NCBI GenBank assembly: GCA_964401455.1
Contig: CAYNYI010000081.1
Coordinates: 1 to 13,415 of the forward strand
Source of the DNA: CAYNYI01 sp964401455
GTDB taxonomy: Bacteria > Fibrobacterota > OXYB2-FULL-49-7 > CAYNYI01
DNA: 13,415 nt
Direction: 5' to 3'
How positions within the stretch are numbered: the first letter of the stretch is position 1; each line of letters opens with the position of its first letter. Below are positions 7,239-13,415 of this stretch, piece by piece. A program made the position numbers and the translations under genes. Under the pieces are notes generated by a model. It worked only from the letters and a program-made list of their open reading frames with translations. It was not told the DNA's origin and searched no databases.

Positions 7239-7888
7239 TGCCTCTTCTGACAGATACCGGCGAAGTCCCTGACTTATCGAAAACTGCGGAAGAGTGCGGG
7301 GCGCCGGCGGGAACCGCGGAGGGCGCTGTTTTTGCTGAATTGTCCGAAGAGGCTGCCAAGTCTGCTCGCCCGGCGGCTTTTTATAAAGAATGCTTTATTG
7401 AAAACCGGTCTCCTCTGAATGTATCTATTTCGGGTGTTGTTTTTAAAGCTCCTTTTCTGGCTTCTCTTCTTAAAGAAATCGACAGGGTCTTCCCTTTTGC
7501 CGTAACTTGTGGAACAGAGATAGATAATAGATTCCAAAGGTATAAAGAAGACATACTCAAATCATATTACTGCGACAGGATAATGGAAAAAATTTTGTCC
7601 GCGGCCGAAAAAGCTGTAATACAGACAATACAAGCAAGACACGGCCTTTCAAAAACCTCCTTAATCAGACCGGGAACCGGTACTCCCGAATTATGGCCGG
7701 TAAAACAACAAACTGAGCTTTTTAAGCTCCTGGGAGAAGGGGTTTACGATACAGGACTGAGAATTACGGAATCCGGACTCATGCGGCCTCTGAAATCGGT
7801 ATCGGGAATACTCTTCGCCTCAGAAAAAGAATTCAGCGGATGCGAAAAATGCGGAAGAAAAAACTGTCCGTCCCGGAAAACCGTTTAA
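7238..7888 (+). CDS. Stand-alone B12-dependent methionine synthase reactivation domain protein
   Basis: The product is 216 residues. The middle and C-terminal parts resemble the MetH activation (Met_synt_B12) domain found as separate small proteins in many anaerobes. The recognisable run is residues 144-192: RPGTGTPELWP, then LFKLLG, then TGLRITESGLMRP and KSVSGI. A cysteine cluster C202-x2-C205-x4-C210 followed by PSR is also seen in stand-alone family members. In full-length MetH this domain binds S-adenosylmethionine and helps return inactive cob(II)alamin to methylcobalamin by reductive methylation. The usual RxxxGY AdoMet contact reads RPGTGT here, with threonine in place of tyrosine. 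The N-terminal ~45 residues are Ala/Glu-rich and low in similarity. The ATG overlaps the trxB stop (TAATG). The stop abuts the argS stop on the opposite strand with no gap. The rest of methionine synthase must lie elsewhere. A corrinoid protein other than MetH is a possible partner. Confidence 0.82.
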   Translation: MPLLTDTGEVPDLSKTAEECGAPAGTAEGAVFAELSEEAAKSARPAAFYKECFIENRSPLNVSISGVVFKAPFLASLLKEIDRVFPFAVTCGTEIDNRFQRYKEDILKSYYCDRIMEKILSAAEKAVIQTIQARHGLSKTSLIRPGTGTPELWPVKQQTELFKLLGEGVYDTGLRITESGLMRPLKSVSGILFASEKEFSGCEKCGRKNCPSRKTV

Positions 7889-9610
7889 TTACATCCGCTC
7901 AAGGGTTTGAATTCCGAGCATATCAAGACAGGTTTTTATATAGGTTGCAACAACTCCATATAAAGCCTTTCGGCTTTCTCTTTTTCCGGGCTCAGTTTCT
8001 TTTACCACCTGGCAATCCCGTCTGTTGTAATAAGTATTAAAAGAAGAAGCAAGACTGAATACAAAATCTCCTATGAGATTCGGTTTGCACATTTCAGCGG
8101 CGTTCTTTACCGTTCGGGGAAAAGAGTTTATCTGTTTAATTATTTCTCTTTCAATATCATTTTCCACATTAATTTCAGCATTGTCGGCAGAGCCGTATTC
8201 CGCCTCATGCTTTCTTAAAACCGACTTTATCCTGGCATAGGTATAGAGAAGATAGGGTGCGGTATTCCCTTCGAAAGAGAGCATCTGCTCCCAGTTAAAC
8301 ACTGTATTCGTTTTAGGGTCGTGGTTGAGATCGGAGTATTTAAGGGCGCCGATACCTACCACTTCGCTGATATTATTCTTTTCTTCGTCCGAAAGCGAAG
8401 GATTTTTCTCCTCAACCACAGCTCTCGCTTTTTCACACGCTTCGTTTATAAGTTCACTGAGCATAATTGTATTCCCGGACCTTGATGAAAATGTCCCCTC
8501 AGAACTCCGCATCACTCCGAACCATACATGTACAAGATCCGGAACCTTCCCCAGCCATTCTTCCGCAACCGCGAAAACGGCGCGAAAATGATCCTGCTGC
8601 CGATTATCGGTAACATAAATTATTCTTTCGGGAGAGTAGTTTTCAATGCGATATTTTATAGTTGCCAAATCAGTTGCGGGATATCCAAAGCCTCCATCTT
8701 TTTTGCGCACGATTATTGGTCCAAAAACCCCGTATCTTTCCTTAGTGTCAACTATAAGTGCCCCGGCATCTTCTTTTGCAATTTTTTTTGTTTCAAGTTC
8801 GGAAGCGACCTCTTGCAGCATATCATTATAAAAGCTCTCTCCGAGCACCACATCGAATTTTACACCCAGTTTTTCATACACCTTGTCGAATTGAGATAAA
8901 CTAAGTCTTCTGAAGTCTTTCCATAAAGCCGTGTTATGTGGGTCACCCGACTGCAGACGCACAAGCTCTTCCCTCGCTTCATTAAGGAGGTCTTCATTTT
9001 TCTCAATATCAAATTTCTGGTATAACCTTTCAAGCTCACCTACAGGGTCATTTTTATATGCTTCAGGATCAAGCCATTTTTTATAAGCTGCAATGAGTTT
9101 TCCGAACTGCGTACCCCAGTCGCCGATATGATTATCCGATATTATGTCGGCACCGGCAAAACGGTAAATCCTGTATATAGCGTCGCCTATTATAGTTGCA
9201 CGGAAATGACCTATGTGCATTCTTTTAGCAATATTGGGGCTTGAATAATCGATGACCATTTTTTTGTCTTTATAAATAGAGCCGGCTCCCAGCTTCCAGT
9301 CCTCAAAAAGAGAGGTAGCACTAGAAGAAAAAGCCCGATCCGATACAAAGAAATTAAGAAAGCCCGGACGAACAGCCTCAACTTTTAAAAAGAAAGAATC
9401 ACCAGAAATTTTATCTCTTAAATTTTCCGCAAGTTCCAGCGGAGACTTTTTTACGACCCGGCAGTATCTCATGGCAAACTCTGTCTGATAATCGCCTCTG
9501 GAGGGATTGTCCGTTTCACGTATAAAAACATGCGCGAGCGCATCTTCACCGTATAATTCTATAACCGCGTTTTTAAGTTTTTCTTCGATTGTCAGAGGTA
9601 TAGAACCCAT
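7889..9610 (-). CDS. argS: Arginyl-tRNA synthetase
   Basis: The product is 573 residues, close to the 577 of the E. coli enzyme. It charges tRNA-Arg with arginine in the cytoplasm. The N-terminal additional domain (about 1-95) recognises the tRNA D-loop. The class I catalytic core contains SSPNIAKRMHIGH (123-135) with the HIGH signature at 132-135, followed by GDWGTQFGKLI. The second signature is degenerate, FSSRSGN (374-380) rather than KMSKS, as in many ArgS proteins including the E. coli one. The DALR anticodon domain begins near NTAPYLLYTYAR (449-460) and ends in LERM. An AGGCGG ribosome site lies 8 bases before the ATG, and rsfS ends 18 bases upstream. It is the last gene of the long minus-strand run. 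No clear terminator follows; its stop directly abuts the stop of the convergent gene. Confidence 0.97.
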   Translation of the reverse strand: MGSIPLTIEEKLKNAVIELYGEDALAHVFIRETDNPSRGDYQTEFAMRYCRVVKKSPLELAENLRDKISGDSFFLKVEAVRPGFLNFFVSDRAFSSSATSLFEDWKLGAGSIYKDKKMVIDYSSPNIAKRMHIGHFRATIIGDAIYRIYRFAGADIISDNHIGDWGTQFGKLIAAYKKWLDPEAYKNDPVGELERLYQKFDIEKNEDLLNEAREELVRLQSGDPHNTALWKDFRRLSLSQFDKVYEKLGVKFDVVLGESFYNDMLQEVASELETKKIAKEDAGALIVDTKERYGVFGPIIVRKKDGGFGYPATDLATIKYRIENYSPERIIYVTDNRQQDHFRAVFAVAEEWLGKVPDLVHVWFGVMRSSEGTFSSRSGNTIMLSELINEACEKARAVVEEKNPSLSDEEKNNISEVVGIGALKYSDLNHDPKTNTVFNWEQMLSFEGNTAPYLLYTYARIKSVLRKHEAEYGSADNAEINVENDIEREIIKQINSFPRTVKNAAEMCKPNLIGDFVFSLASSFNTYYNRRDCQVVKETEPGKRESRKALYGVVATYIKTCLDMLGIQTLERM

Positions 9611-9628
9611 TTCATTACCGCCTGTTTA

Positions 9629-10012
9629 TTATTCTTTTATTACAGAGCCATAATCATCGTATATGATGACTCCGGCCTTTTCCCAAAATTTTTCCAGGGA
9701 ATAAAATTCCCTGCTTTCCTTCATAAAAATATGTACGACTACATCAGTATAGTCCAGAATAATCCAAGAATTACCCTTGCCGCCTTCAACAAGCCGCGGC
9801 ACAGCATTTTCGGGGCCGTTTTTCTTAAGACCGTAGAACACCGAATCTTTTACAGCCGACAGCTGGGGCGCGGAGCGGACAGTCGCGATGAGGAAATAAT
9901 CGGCCGGAGCCGTAAGCTTTGTAAGATCAAGACACAAGATGTCTTCCGCTTTTTTTTCCGAAGCAAATACCGCTGCGAGGTCCGCAAGTTTTCTTCCTGC
10001 AAGTTCTTTCAA
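9629..10012 (-). CDS. rsfS: Ribosomal silencing factor RsfS
   Basis: The product is 127 residues of the Iojap/DUF143 family. Hallmarks visible are KKAEDILCLDL, APADYFLIAT (the family ADYFxIxTxxS region), and the C-terminal WIILDYTDVVVHIF with REFYSLEKFW. RsfS binds ribosomal protein uL14 on the large subunit and blocks joining of the small subunit during starvation. I place the start at TTG (10012-10010), 6 bases after GGAG within AAGGAG, giving a family-like N-terminus (MKELAGRKLADLA). The longer frame from 10120 would overlap the upstream gene by about 98 bases and adds a sequence unlike the family. The gap to the upstream LytR_C gene is 10 bases. The rsfS-argS order suggests joint expression of translation functions. 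Confidence 0.93.
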   Translation of the reverse strand: MKELAGRKLADLAAVFASEKKAEDILCLDLTKLTAPADYFLIATVRSAPQLSAVKDSVFYGLKKNGPENAVPRLVEGGKGNSWIILDYTDVVVHIFMKESREFYSLEKFWEKAGVIIYDDYGSVIKE

Positions 10013-10022
10013 AAAGATCTCC

Positions 10023-10466
10023 TTAATTAATTTTTTCGCCGGCGAATTTTTCCAGCGAAGCGAGGATTTTGGGATAGTCCCGTCCGACAAAGACCGTAAC
10101 ATCATATAAAATATTATCATTAAGCAGCATAATCACTCTTTCGGTTCCCATCGCAGAAGCGACGAGTTCCGCATTCCGCATATCCCTTACCCTGGAGGCC
10201 ACTACCGTAAGCTCGTAATTCCAGTCTTCGGCGTTTCCGCTGTGTTTTACATCAAACCCGGCTATTCTGAGATGCTCGGTAACGGAAGACGCCAGATTGT
10301 CAACACCGCACCCGTTAAGGACTTCAATCTCACCGACACTCGGTACACCGCTTCTTGAAGAACTATTGCTATTTTTTCCAGGAAGGTCAGGCAGACCCCG
10401 AAAAAAAAACGCGGATCCGGCGACGACGGCTATAAATGCCAGAAGTTGAACGACCGTATTTTTCAT
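10023..10466 (-). CDS. Membrane-anchored LytR_C domain protein
   Basis: The product is 147 residues. One N-terminal hydrophobic helix (about 5-22, in VVQLLAFIAVVAGSAFFF) is followed by a Ser/Asn-rich linker (31-40) and a LytR_C-type domain (about 46-131). The domain carries IEVLNGCG (47-54), LASSVTEHLRIAGFDV, and the closing VTVFVGRDY (123-131). In other bacteria this domain sits at the C-terminus of LCP phosphotransferases or alone behind a membrane anchor; its role is poorly defined and probably envelope-related. No LCP catalytic domain is present. The ATG lies 6 bases after the stop of the nucleotidyltransferase gene, with no good ribosome site, so it is probably translated by coupling. 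rsfS follows 10 bases later. Confidence 0.85.
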   Translation of the reverse strand: MKNTVVQLLAFIAVVAGSAFFFRGLPDLPGKNSNSSSRSGVPSVGEIEVLNGCGVDNLASSVTEHLRIAGFDVKHSGNAEDWNYELTVVASRVRDMRNAELVASAMGTERVIMLLNDNILYDVTVFVGRDYPKILASLEKFAGEKIN

Positions 10467-10472
10467 CGGGAA

Positions 10473-11228
10473 TCAGAGAATTTTCTTATTATTTATAATA
10501 GCCTCAAGACCCTCAAGCTGCTCAATATTATTCACACCCATAATCTCAGACGGATCAATAACACGAAGTGCCGCTACTCGTCCCCCGTTTTTCCTTATTA
10601 TTGAAACTGTGTCGGTGAGATAATACTCATTCTGGGAATTATCCGAACCAATACGCCCCAAAGCGTCGAAGAGACTCTTATTCTTAAAGATATATATTCC
10701 GGAATTTACCTCTTTAATGGCTAGAATATCGCTGCCGGCGTCTTTTTGTTCGACAATGGCGTCTACACTTCCGTCTTCCCGGCGCACTATCCTGCCGTAG
10801 CCGGAGGGATCTTCGAGTTCAGCCGAAAGAACCGTAGCCTCGCTTCCTGAGTCACGATGTTCACTGTAAAGGGCCATAATTGTCTTGGGAGTTATGAGAG
10901 GGCAGTCTCCGCATAATACAAGAACATCGCCATCTTGGCCTTTGAGATTCTTTTCTGTCATCATAACAGCGTGGCCGGTACCTTTTTGTTCTGCCTGAAT
11001 AACGAAGTTTACTCCCGCGTCCGAGAACCGCTCTTTTACCATATCACCTTTATAACCTATAACCACGGTTATATCAGACGGTTTACAACCGGATTTAATA
11101 ACCGAGTCTATAACAAAAGCGAGCAACTCTCTCCCGCATGCCTTCACAAGAACTTTCGGAGACTCACTTTTCATACGTGTTCCTTTGCCTCCCGCGAGTA
11201 TTACCGTTTTGAGCCCTTCATTTATCAT
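10473..11228 (-). CDS. GlmU-type N-acetylglucosamine-1-phosphate uridylyltransferase, single domain
   Basis: The product is 251 residues and covers only the N-terminal nucleotidyltransferase half of GlmU (full GlmU is about 450). Motifs in order: LAGGKGTRM (11-19) with K25 in SPKVL; QAEQKGTGHAV (78-88); GDCPL (107-111); GYGRIVR (143-149); IVEQKDA (158-164); EVNSGIY (173-179); NEYYLTD (200-206); GVNNIEQL (231-238). These match GlmU closely and favour UTP plus N-acetylglucosamine-1-phosphate giving UDP-GlcNAc. No left-handed beta-helix hexapeptide repeats follow, so the acetyltransferase step must come from another protein. It overlaps panD by 4 bases (ATGA). UDP-GlcNAc feeds peptidoglycan and lipid A synthesis, which fits the nearby mltG and LytR_C genes. 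A related sugar nucleotidyltransferase with another substrate is possible. Confidence 0.88.
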   Translation of the reverse strand: MINEGLKTVILAGGKGTRMKSESPKVLVKACGRELLAFVIDSVIKSGCKPSDITVVIGYKGDMVKERFSDAGVNFVIQAEQKGTGHAVMMTEKNLKGQDGDVLVLCGDCPLITPKTIMALYSEHRDSGSEATVLSAELEDPSGYGRIVRREDGSVDAIVEQKDAGSDILAIKEVNSGIYIFKNKSLFDALGRIGSDNSQNEYYLTDTVSIIRKNGGRVAALRVIDPSEIMGVNNIEQLEGLEAIINNKKIL

Positions 11229-11566
11229 GGGAGTTTATTACCTTCCTTCAATTTTATTTTTTTAATGCCTTCCGGGATTTCGTCATCGCTGTAAAACGCA
11301 TATGAGATCACAAAAATTTCGTCTCCGGGATATCCCAGCCTTGCCGCCGGACCGTTCAAAAGGACTTCTCCGTTATTTTCTCCTTCTATCAGGTAGGTCT
11401 CGAATCTGTTGCCGTTATTCTTGTTCACAATCTGGATTCTTTCACCGGGCACCATATCAGCGGCATGGATTACATCGGACGGCAGTGTAAGGCTTCCCTC
11501 ATAATGAAGGACCGCTCCTGTGACTTTGATATTGGATATCTTTGATTTGCAAATATTCCTTAACAA
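11225..11566 (-). CDS. panD: Aspartate 1-decarboxylase proenzyme
   Basis: The product is 113 residues, slightly shorter than the E. coli enzyme. It converts L-aspartate to beta-alanine for pantothenate and coenzyme A synthesis. The self-cleavage site is YEGS, between G24 and S25; S25 becomes the pyruvoyl cofactor. Conserved active-site residues seen are K9, R54, Y58 and the N71 of NGPAA. Position 11, often histidine, is serine. The start is TTG (11566-11564), 6 bases after AGGCGG; it gives the family N-terminus MLRxxxKSKI, so this start is well supported. The gene lies 15 bases after the stop of the unknown envelope protein gene and overlaps the nucleotidyltransferase gene by 4 bases (ATGA). 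Confidence 0.96.
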   Translation of the reverse strand: MLRNICKSKISNIKVTGAVLHYEGSLTLPSDVIHAADMVPGERIQIVNKNNGNRFETYLIEGENNGEVLLNGPAARLGYPGDEIFVISYAFYSDDEIPEGIKKIKLKEGNKLP

Positions 11567-11581
11567 AAATGACCGCCTTTA

Positions 11582-12220
11582 TTAAAAGGTAAAAGAGTAT
11601 TCAGCCCGGGTTTCTTTTCCGTTCGACTCAATATTAAAGCCAATATCCTGCCTTGCGGCTCTGGGGTAATCGTTACGATAAACATCAACGACGCTGAATA
11701 TACAGTCCGCAAGCAGTATTATAAGATATGAAGACTTTTTGGTGCGGGTCTCTTCTCCGTTAAGCTCATTAGTTTCTACTTTTTCATCAAGAAAATAAAG
11801 GCTTAGAGACGCTATTCCTATGCCTGACATTACCGTTCCTTTAAGCATGTCTTTTCTCTTGAACTGCCGATACCCCGGAATAAGCCCGCTCATTATAATC
11901 CACCCCCCGTTATTGCTCTTATCCTGGAAAGCCTGAATATCTTCTGTATTAAGCCCCTTTTCTCTCTGGTTTATCCATGCCCTTTCGGAAATTCCAAGAG
12001 TAATCCAGGGTTTACTGAGATATTCTGAGACGGTAACACCTCGGCTCAGGAGATGTTTGACCTTTTTGATATCAATGTCGTTCTGCTTGCATCTTTCCCA
12101 TTCTGTCTGAGAAAGACCGAGAATTTTCCATTCCTGTTCAACCCGTTCTTCCTGCTGGGCGAAAACGGAATTGAACGCAGTAAAAAGCGCCAGAATTATA
12201 AATAAAGATTTCCTGCTCAT
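11582..12220 (-). CDS. Secreted/envelope protein of unknown function with a W-LG-S repeat
   Basis: The product is 212 residues and I do not recognise the family with confidence. A clear signal peptide (KSLFIILALFTAFNSVFA, likely cleaved after A21) points to the cell envelope. The region 31-95 holds two imperfect copies of a ~24-residue unit, W31-KILGLSQTEWERC and W72-ITLGISERAWINQ, about 41 residues apart, each followed by a charged helix. The C-terminal part has hydrophobic stretches near 107-116, 127-143 and 164-181. The LIPGYRQFKRKDMLKG phrase recalls the 'PGxGQFYxGxxxKG' motif of DUF5683-type small membrane proteins. AAGGAGA sits 5 bases before the ATG, and a candidate promoter lies upstream. 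panD follows 15 bases downstream, although no metabolic link is evident. Confidence 0.8.
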   Translation of the reverse strand: MSRKSLFIILALFTAFNSVFAQQEERVEQEWKILGLSQTEWERCKQNDIDIKKVKHLLSRGVTVSEYLSKPWITLGISERAWINQREKGLNTEDIQAFQDKSNNGGWIIMSGLIPGYRQFKRKDMLKGTVMSGIGIASLSLYFLDEKVETNELNGEETRTKKSSYLIILLADCIFSVVDVYRNDYPRAARQDIGFNIESNGKETRAEYSFTF

Positions 12221-12239
12221 TTTCTCTCCTTGCTTTCGG

Positions 12240-12257
12240 TTAGGGATAAGACCCTAA
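12240..12257. repeat. Short inverted repeat at the predicted transcription start
   Basis: The arms TTAGGG (12240-12245) and CCCTAA (12252-12257) flank a 6-base centre. On the minus strand no U-run follows, so it does not look like a terminator for mltG. It overlaps the downstream edge of the predicted -10 box and the expected start point, a position suited to an operator, though a 6-base arm is short enough to occur by chance. Confidence 0.35.
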
Positions 12258-12285
12258 ATATACTTTATGATTGGAGTCATTGCAA
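12257..12285 (-). promoter_or_regulatory. Candidate internal promoter before the unknown envelope gene
   Basis: On the minus strand, TTGCAA (12285-12280) and TATATT (12262-12257) are separated by exactly 17 bases. They match the sigma70 consensus in four and five of six positions. This would start transcription near 12250, giving a ~30-base leader to the ATG at 12220. It lies in the only gap of any size (74 bases) in the mltG-to-argS run, so the six downstream genes may form their own transcription unit. Confidence 0.45.
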
Positions 12286-12294
12286 AACAGATTC

Positions 12295-13329
12295 TCATCT
12301 TAGAAGTCTGCGGGACTCTATTGTCTTCTTATTGTGTTTGAGGAAACTTTCCGTAAAATGGTGTTCCCCGCTTCCGTCAAACTTGGCGGTAAAATATAGC
12401 GAGCGCGTTTCTTCCGGATAAAGCGCGGCTTTTATGGATTCTATACCCGGGCTGCATACAGGACCAGGAGGAAGACCGCGGAATTTTCTGGTATTATAAG
12501 GAGAAACAGAATTAAGGTCGGATTTTCTTATTGGTTTTTTGAAACGTCTCACCGCATAACGAACAGTAGGGTCGGCCCCAAGCCGCATTCCCCGCTCAAG
12601 CCTGTTATGAAACACGCCTGATATCTTTCCTCTCTCGTAAGGCACAGCAGCTTCCTTTTCAATTATTGACGCTAGCGTCAATATCTCATGTAGGCTGTAT
12701 ATCTTCCCTCTAATTTTTACAGGAGCACGAATTCCTTCCCGGGAAAGAGCTCTGAAGAGCTCAGATGTCATTATTTCAATTGTTTTAAAAACAGTGCTTT
12801 TCCATGGAAAAAAGTAAGTAGTGGGATAAAGATACCCTTCAAGATTTCCGGCCTTTACGCCGAAATCTTTCATCACTTTCTTTGATAAAGCGGTCTTTAC
12901 AAACTGAGCGGAATCAATACCCGTTGCGGCGGATATTACCGAAGCGGTTTCCCAAATTGTAAGCCCCTCGGGAACTGTTACTTTTCGGACGGCAGTTTTT
13001 CCGTCGGCCATAATTTCAGCCATCTTGGAAACAGACATAGCAGCTGAAAGTCTGTACGTTCCTGCTTTCGGCACGGGTGCGTCCCCGAAAAAACGTTTGA
13101 ATTTAAGATACATGGTGAAGTCCGAGGCACTGCCTATGAGGTCTTTTTGCCGGAGTATATTTCCGATCATATGTCCGGTCGCGCCCGACGGTATATCAAC
13201 TATGACTTCCCGGGCTTCACTACCGGTATACAGAGGCCTGGAAAACTTTCTGTTTCCATATAAATAGACGGCGTATATAAAAGCAAAAACCAGTATTAAC
13301 GATACCGCGGCAATAAGAAGCTTCTTCAT
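12295..13329 (-). CDS. mltG: Endolytic murein transglycosylase MltG
   Basis: The product is 344 residues, about the size of E. coli MltG (YceG). It cleaves nascent glycan strands at the outer face of the inner membrane and so helps end peptidoglycan strand elongation. Residues 1-24 form a membrane anchor. A LysM-like segment (about 42-118) includes VDIPSGATGHMIGNIL and PKAGTYRL. The catalytic domain contains LEGYLYPTTYFFP (163-175), ASIIEKEA (220-227; E224 is the likely catalytic glutamate by alignment with the family), the GVFHNRLERGMRLGADPTV run (238-256), and GLPPGPVCSPGI (285-296). The start ATG overlaps the stop of a preceding membrane protein (ATGA); the ribosome site (AGGA, about 15 bases away) is poor, suggesting coupling. 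Confidence 0.96.
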   Translation of the reverse strand: MKKLLIAAVSLILVFAFIYAVYLYGNRKFSRPLYTGSEAREVIVDIPSGATGHMIGNILRQKDLIGSASDFTMYLKFKRFFGDAPVPKAGTYRLSAAMSVSKMAEIMADGKTAVRKVTVPEGLTIWETASVISAATGIDSAQFVKTALSKKVMKDFGVKAGNLEGYLYPTTYFFPWKSTVFKTIEIMTSELFRALSREGIRAPVKIRGKIYSLHEILTLASIIEKEAAVPYERGKISGVFHNRLERGMRLGADPTVRYAVRRFKKPIRKSDLNSVSPYNTRKFRGLPPGPVCSPGIESIKAALYPEETRSLYFTAKFDGSGEHHFTESFLKHNKKTIESRRLLR

Positions 13330-13415
13330 TTTCGTATAAACATCCTGTTATAAATGATAATTAAAAAATATAAAATATAGCCACAAGCAACCAGAGGAAT
13401 TAAAATTATTATTGA
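13326..13415 (-). CDS. C-terminal end of a membrane protein, 5' part beyond window
   Basis: An open frame of 29 codons enters from the right edge and stops at TGA (13328-13326), overlapping the mltG ATG by four bases (ATGA). It encodes a strongly hydrophobic segment (IIILIPLVACGYILYFLIIIY) ending in a basic tail, NRMFIRK, as expected for a final membrane helix with a cytoplasmic end. The family cannot be told from this fragment. The local sequence is AT-rich, so a chance open frame of this length is possible; the coupling overlap with mltG is the main support. Confidence 0.5.
   Translation of the reverse strand, partial: SIIILIPLVACGYILYFLIIIYNRMFIRK

Noticed and set aside
8528..8899. 123-residue plus-strand open frame opposite argS
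   Set aside because: It is antisense to the ArgS catalytic core and has no ribosome site or recognisable motif.
12240..12257. Terminator for mltG
   Set aside because: The stem is only six bases and no U-run follows on the minus strand.

Overview
The window looks like a chromosomal housekeeping segment of a diderm bacterium. The genes are closely packed, GC content is moderate, intergenic gaps are AT-rich and TTG start codons occur. The gene content includes a Gld-type ABC cassette with a DUF4340 protein, a stand-alone methionine synthase reactivation domain, a stand-alone LytR_C protein, and a helicase-associated (XPB N-terminal-like) protein. This mix is compatible with Spirochaetota or a related lineage, but that is an inference from gene content; no rRNA or marker tree was available. 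I see no phage, insertion sequence, CRISPR array, tRNA or rRNA. No stretch over 300 bases lacks a gene.

Layout, right to left on the minus strand. The end of a membrane protein (13326-13415) overlaps mltG by ATGA. It is followed by a secreted or envelope protein of unknown function (11582-12220), panD, a GlmU-type uridylyltransferase without its acetyltransferase half, a membrane-anchored LytR_C protein, rsfS, and argS, which ends at 7889. Gaps within this run are -4 to 16 bases, apart from 74 bases after mltG, where a candidate promoter lies. The run mixes cell-wall work (MltG, UDP-GlcNAc supply, LytR_C), coenzyme A precursor synthesis (PanD) and translation (RsfS, ArgS).

Middle. Two plus-strand genes, trxB (6327-7238) and a MetH-reactivation-domain protein (7238-7888), overlap as TAATG and end exactly where argS ends on the other strand. 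A good sigma70-type promoter precedes trxB. A PAP2-family phosphatase (5688-6227, minus) diverges from it.

Left. A four-gene minus-strand ABC operon (ATPase, permease, GldG-like auxiliary protein, DUF4340 protein; 5582 down to 1393) has stop/start junctions of TAAGATG, TAATG and TAATG and ends at a strong bidirectional hairpin terminator (1324-1359). Beyond it lies the 5' part of a helicase-associated domain gene that runs off the left edge.

Most of the window is conserved core biology. The items most worth a second look are the trxB/MetH-reactivation pair, the repeat-bearing unknown envelope protein, the single-domain GlmU next to LytR_C, and the complete Gld-like cassette. I did not find a clearly new multi-gene system.
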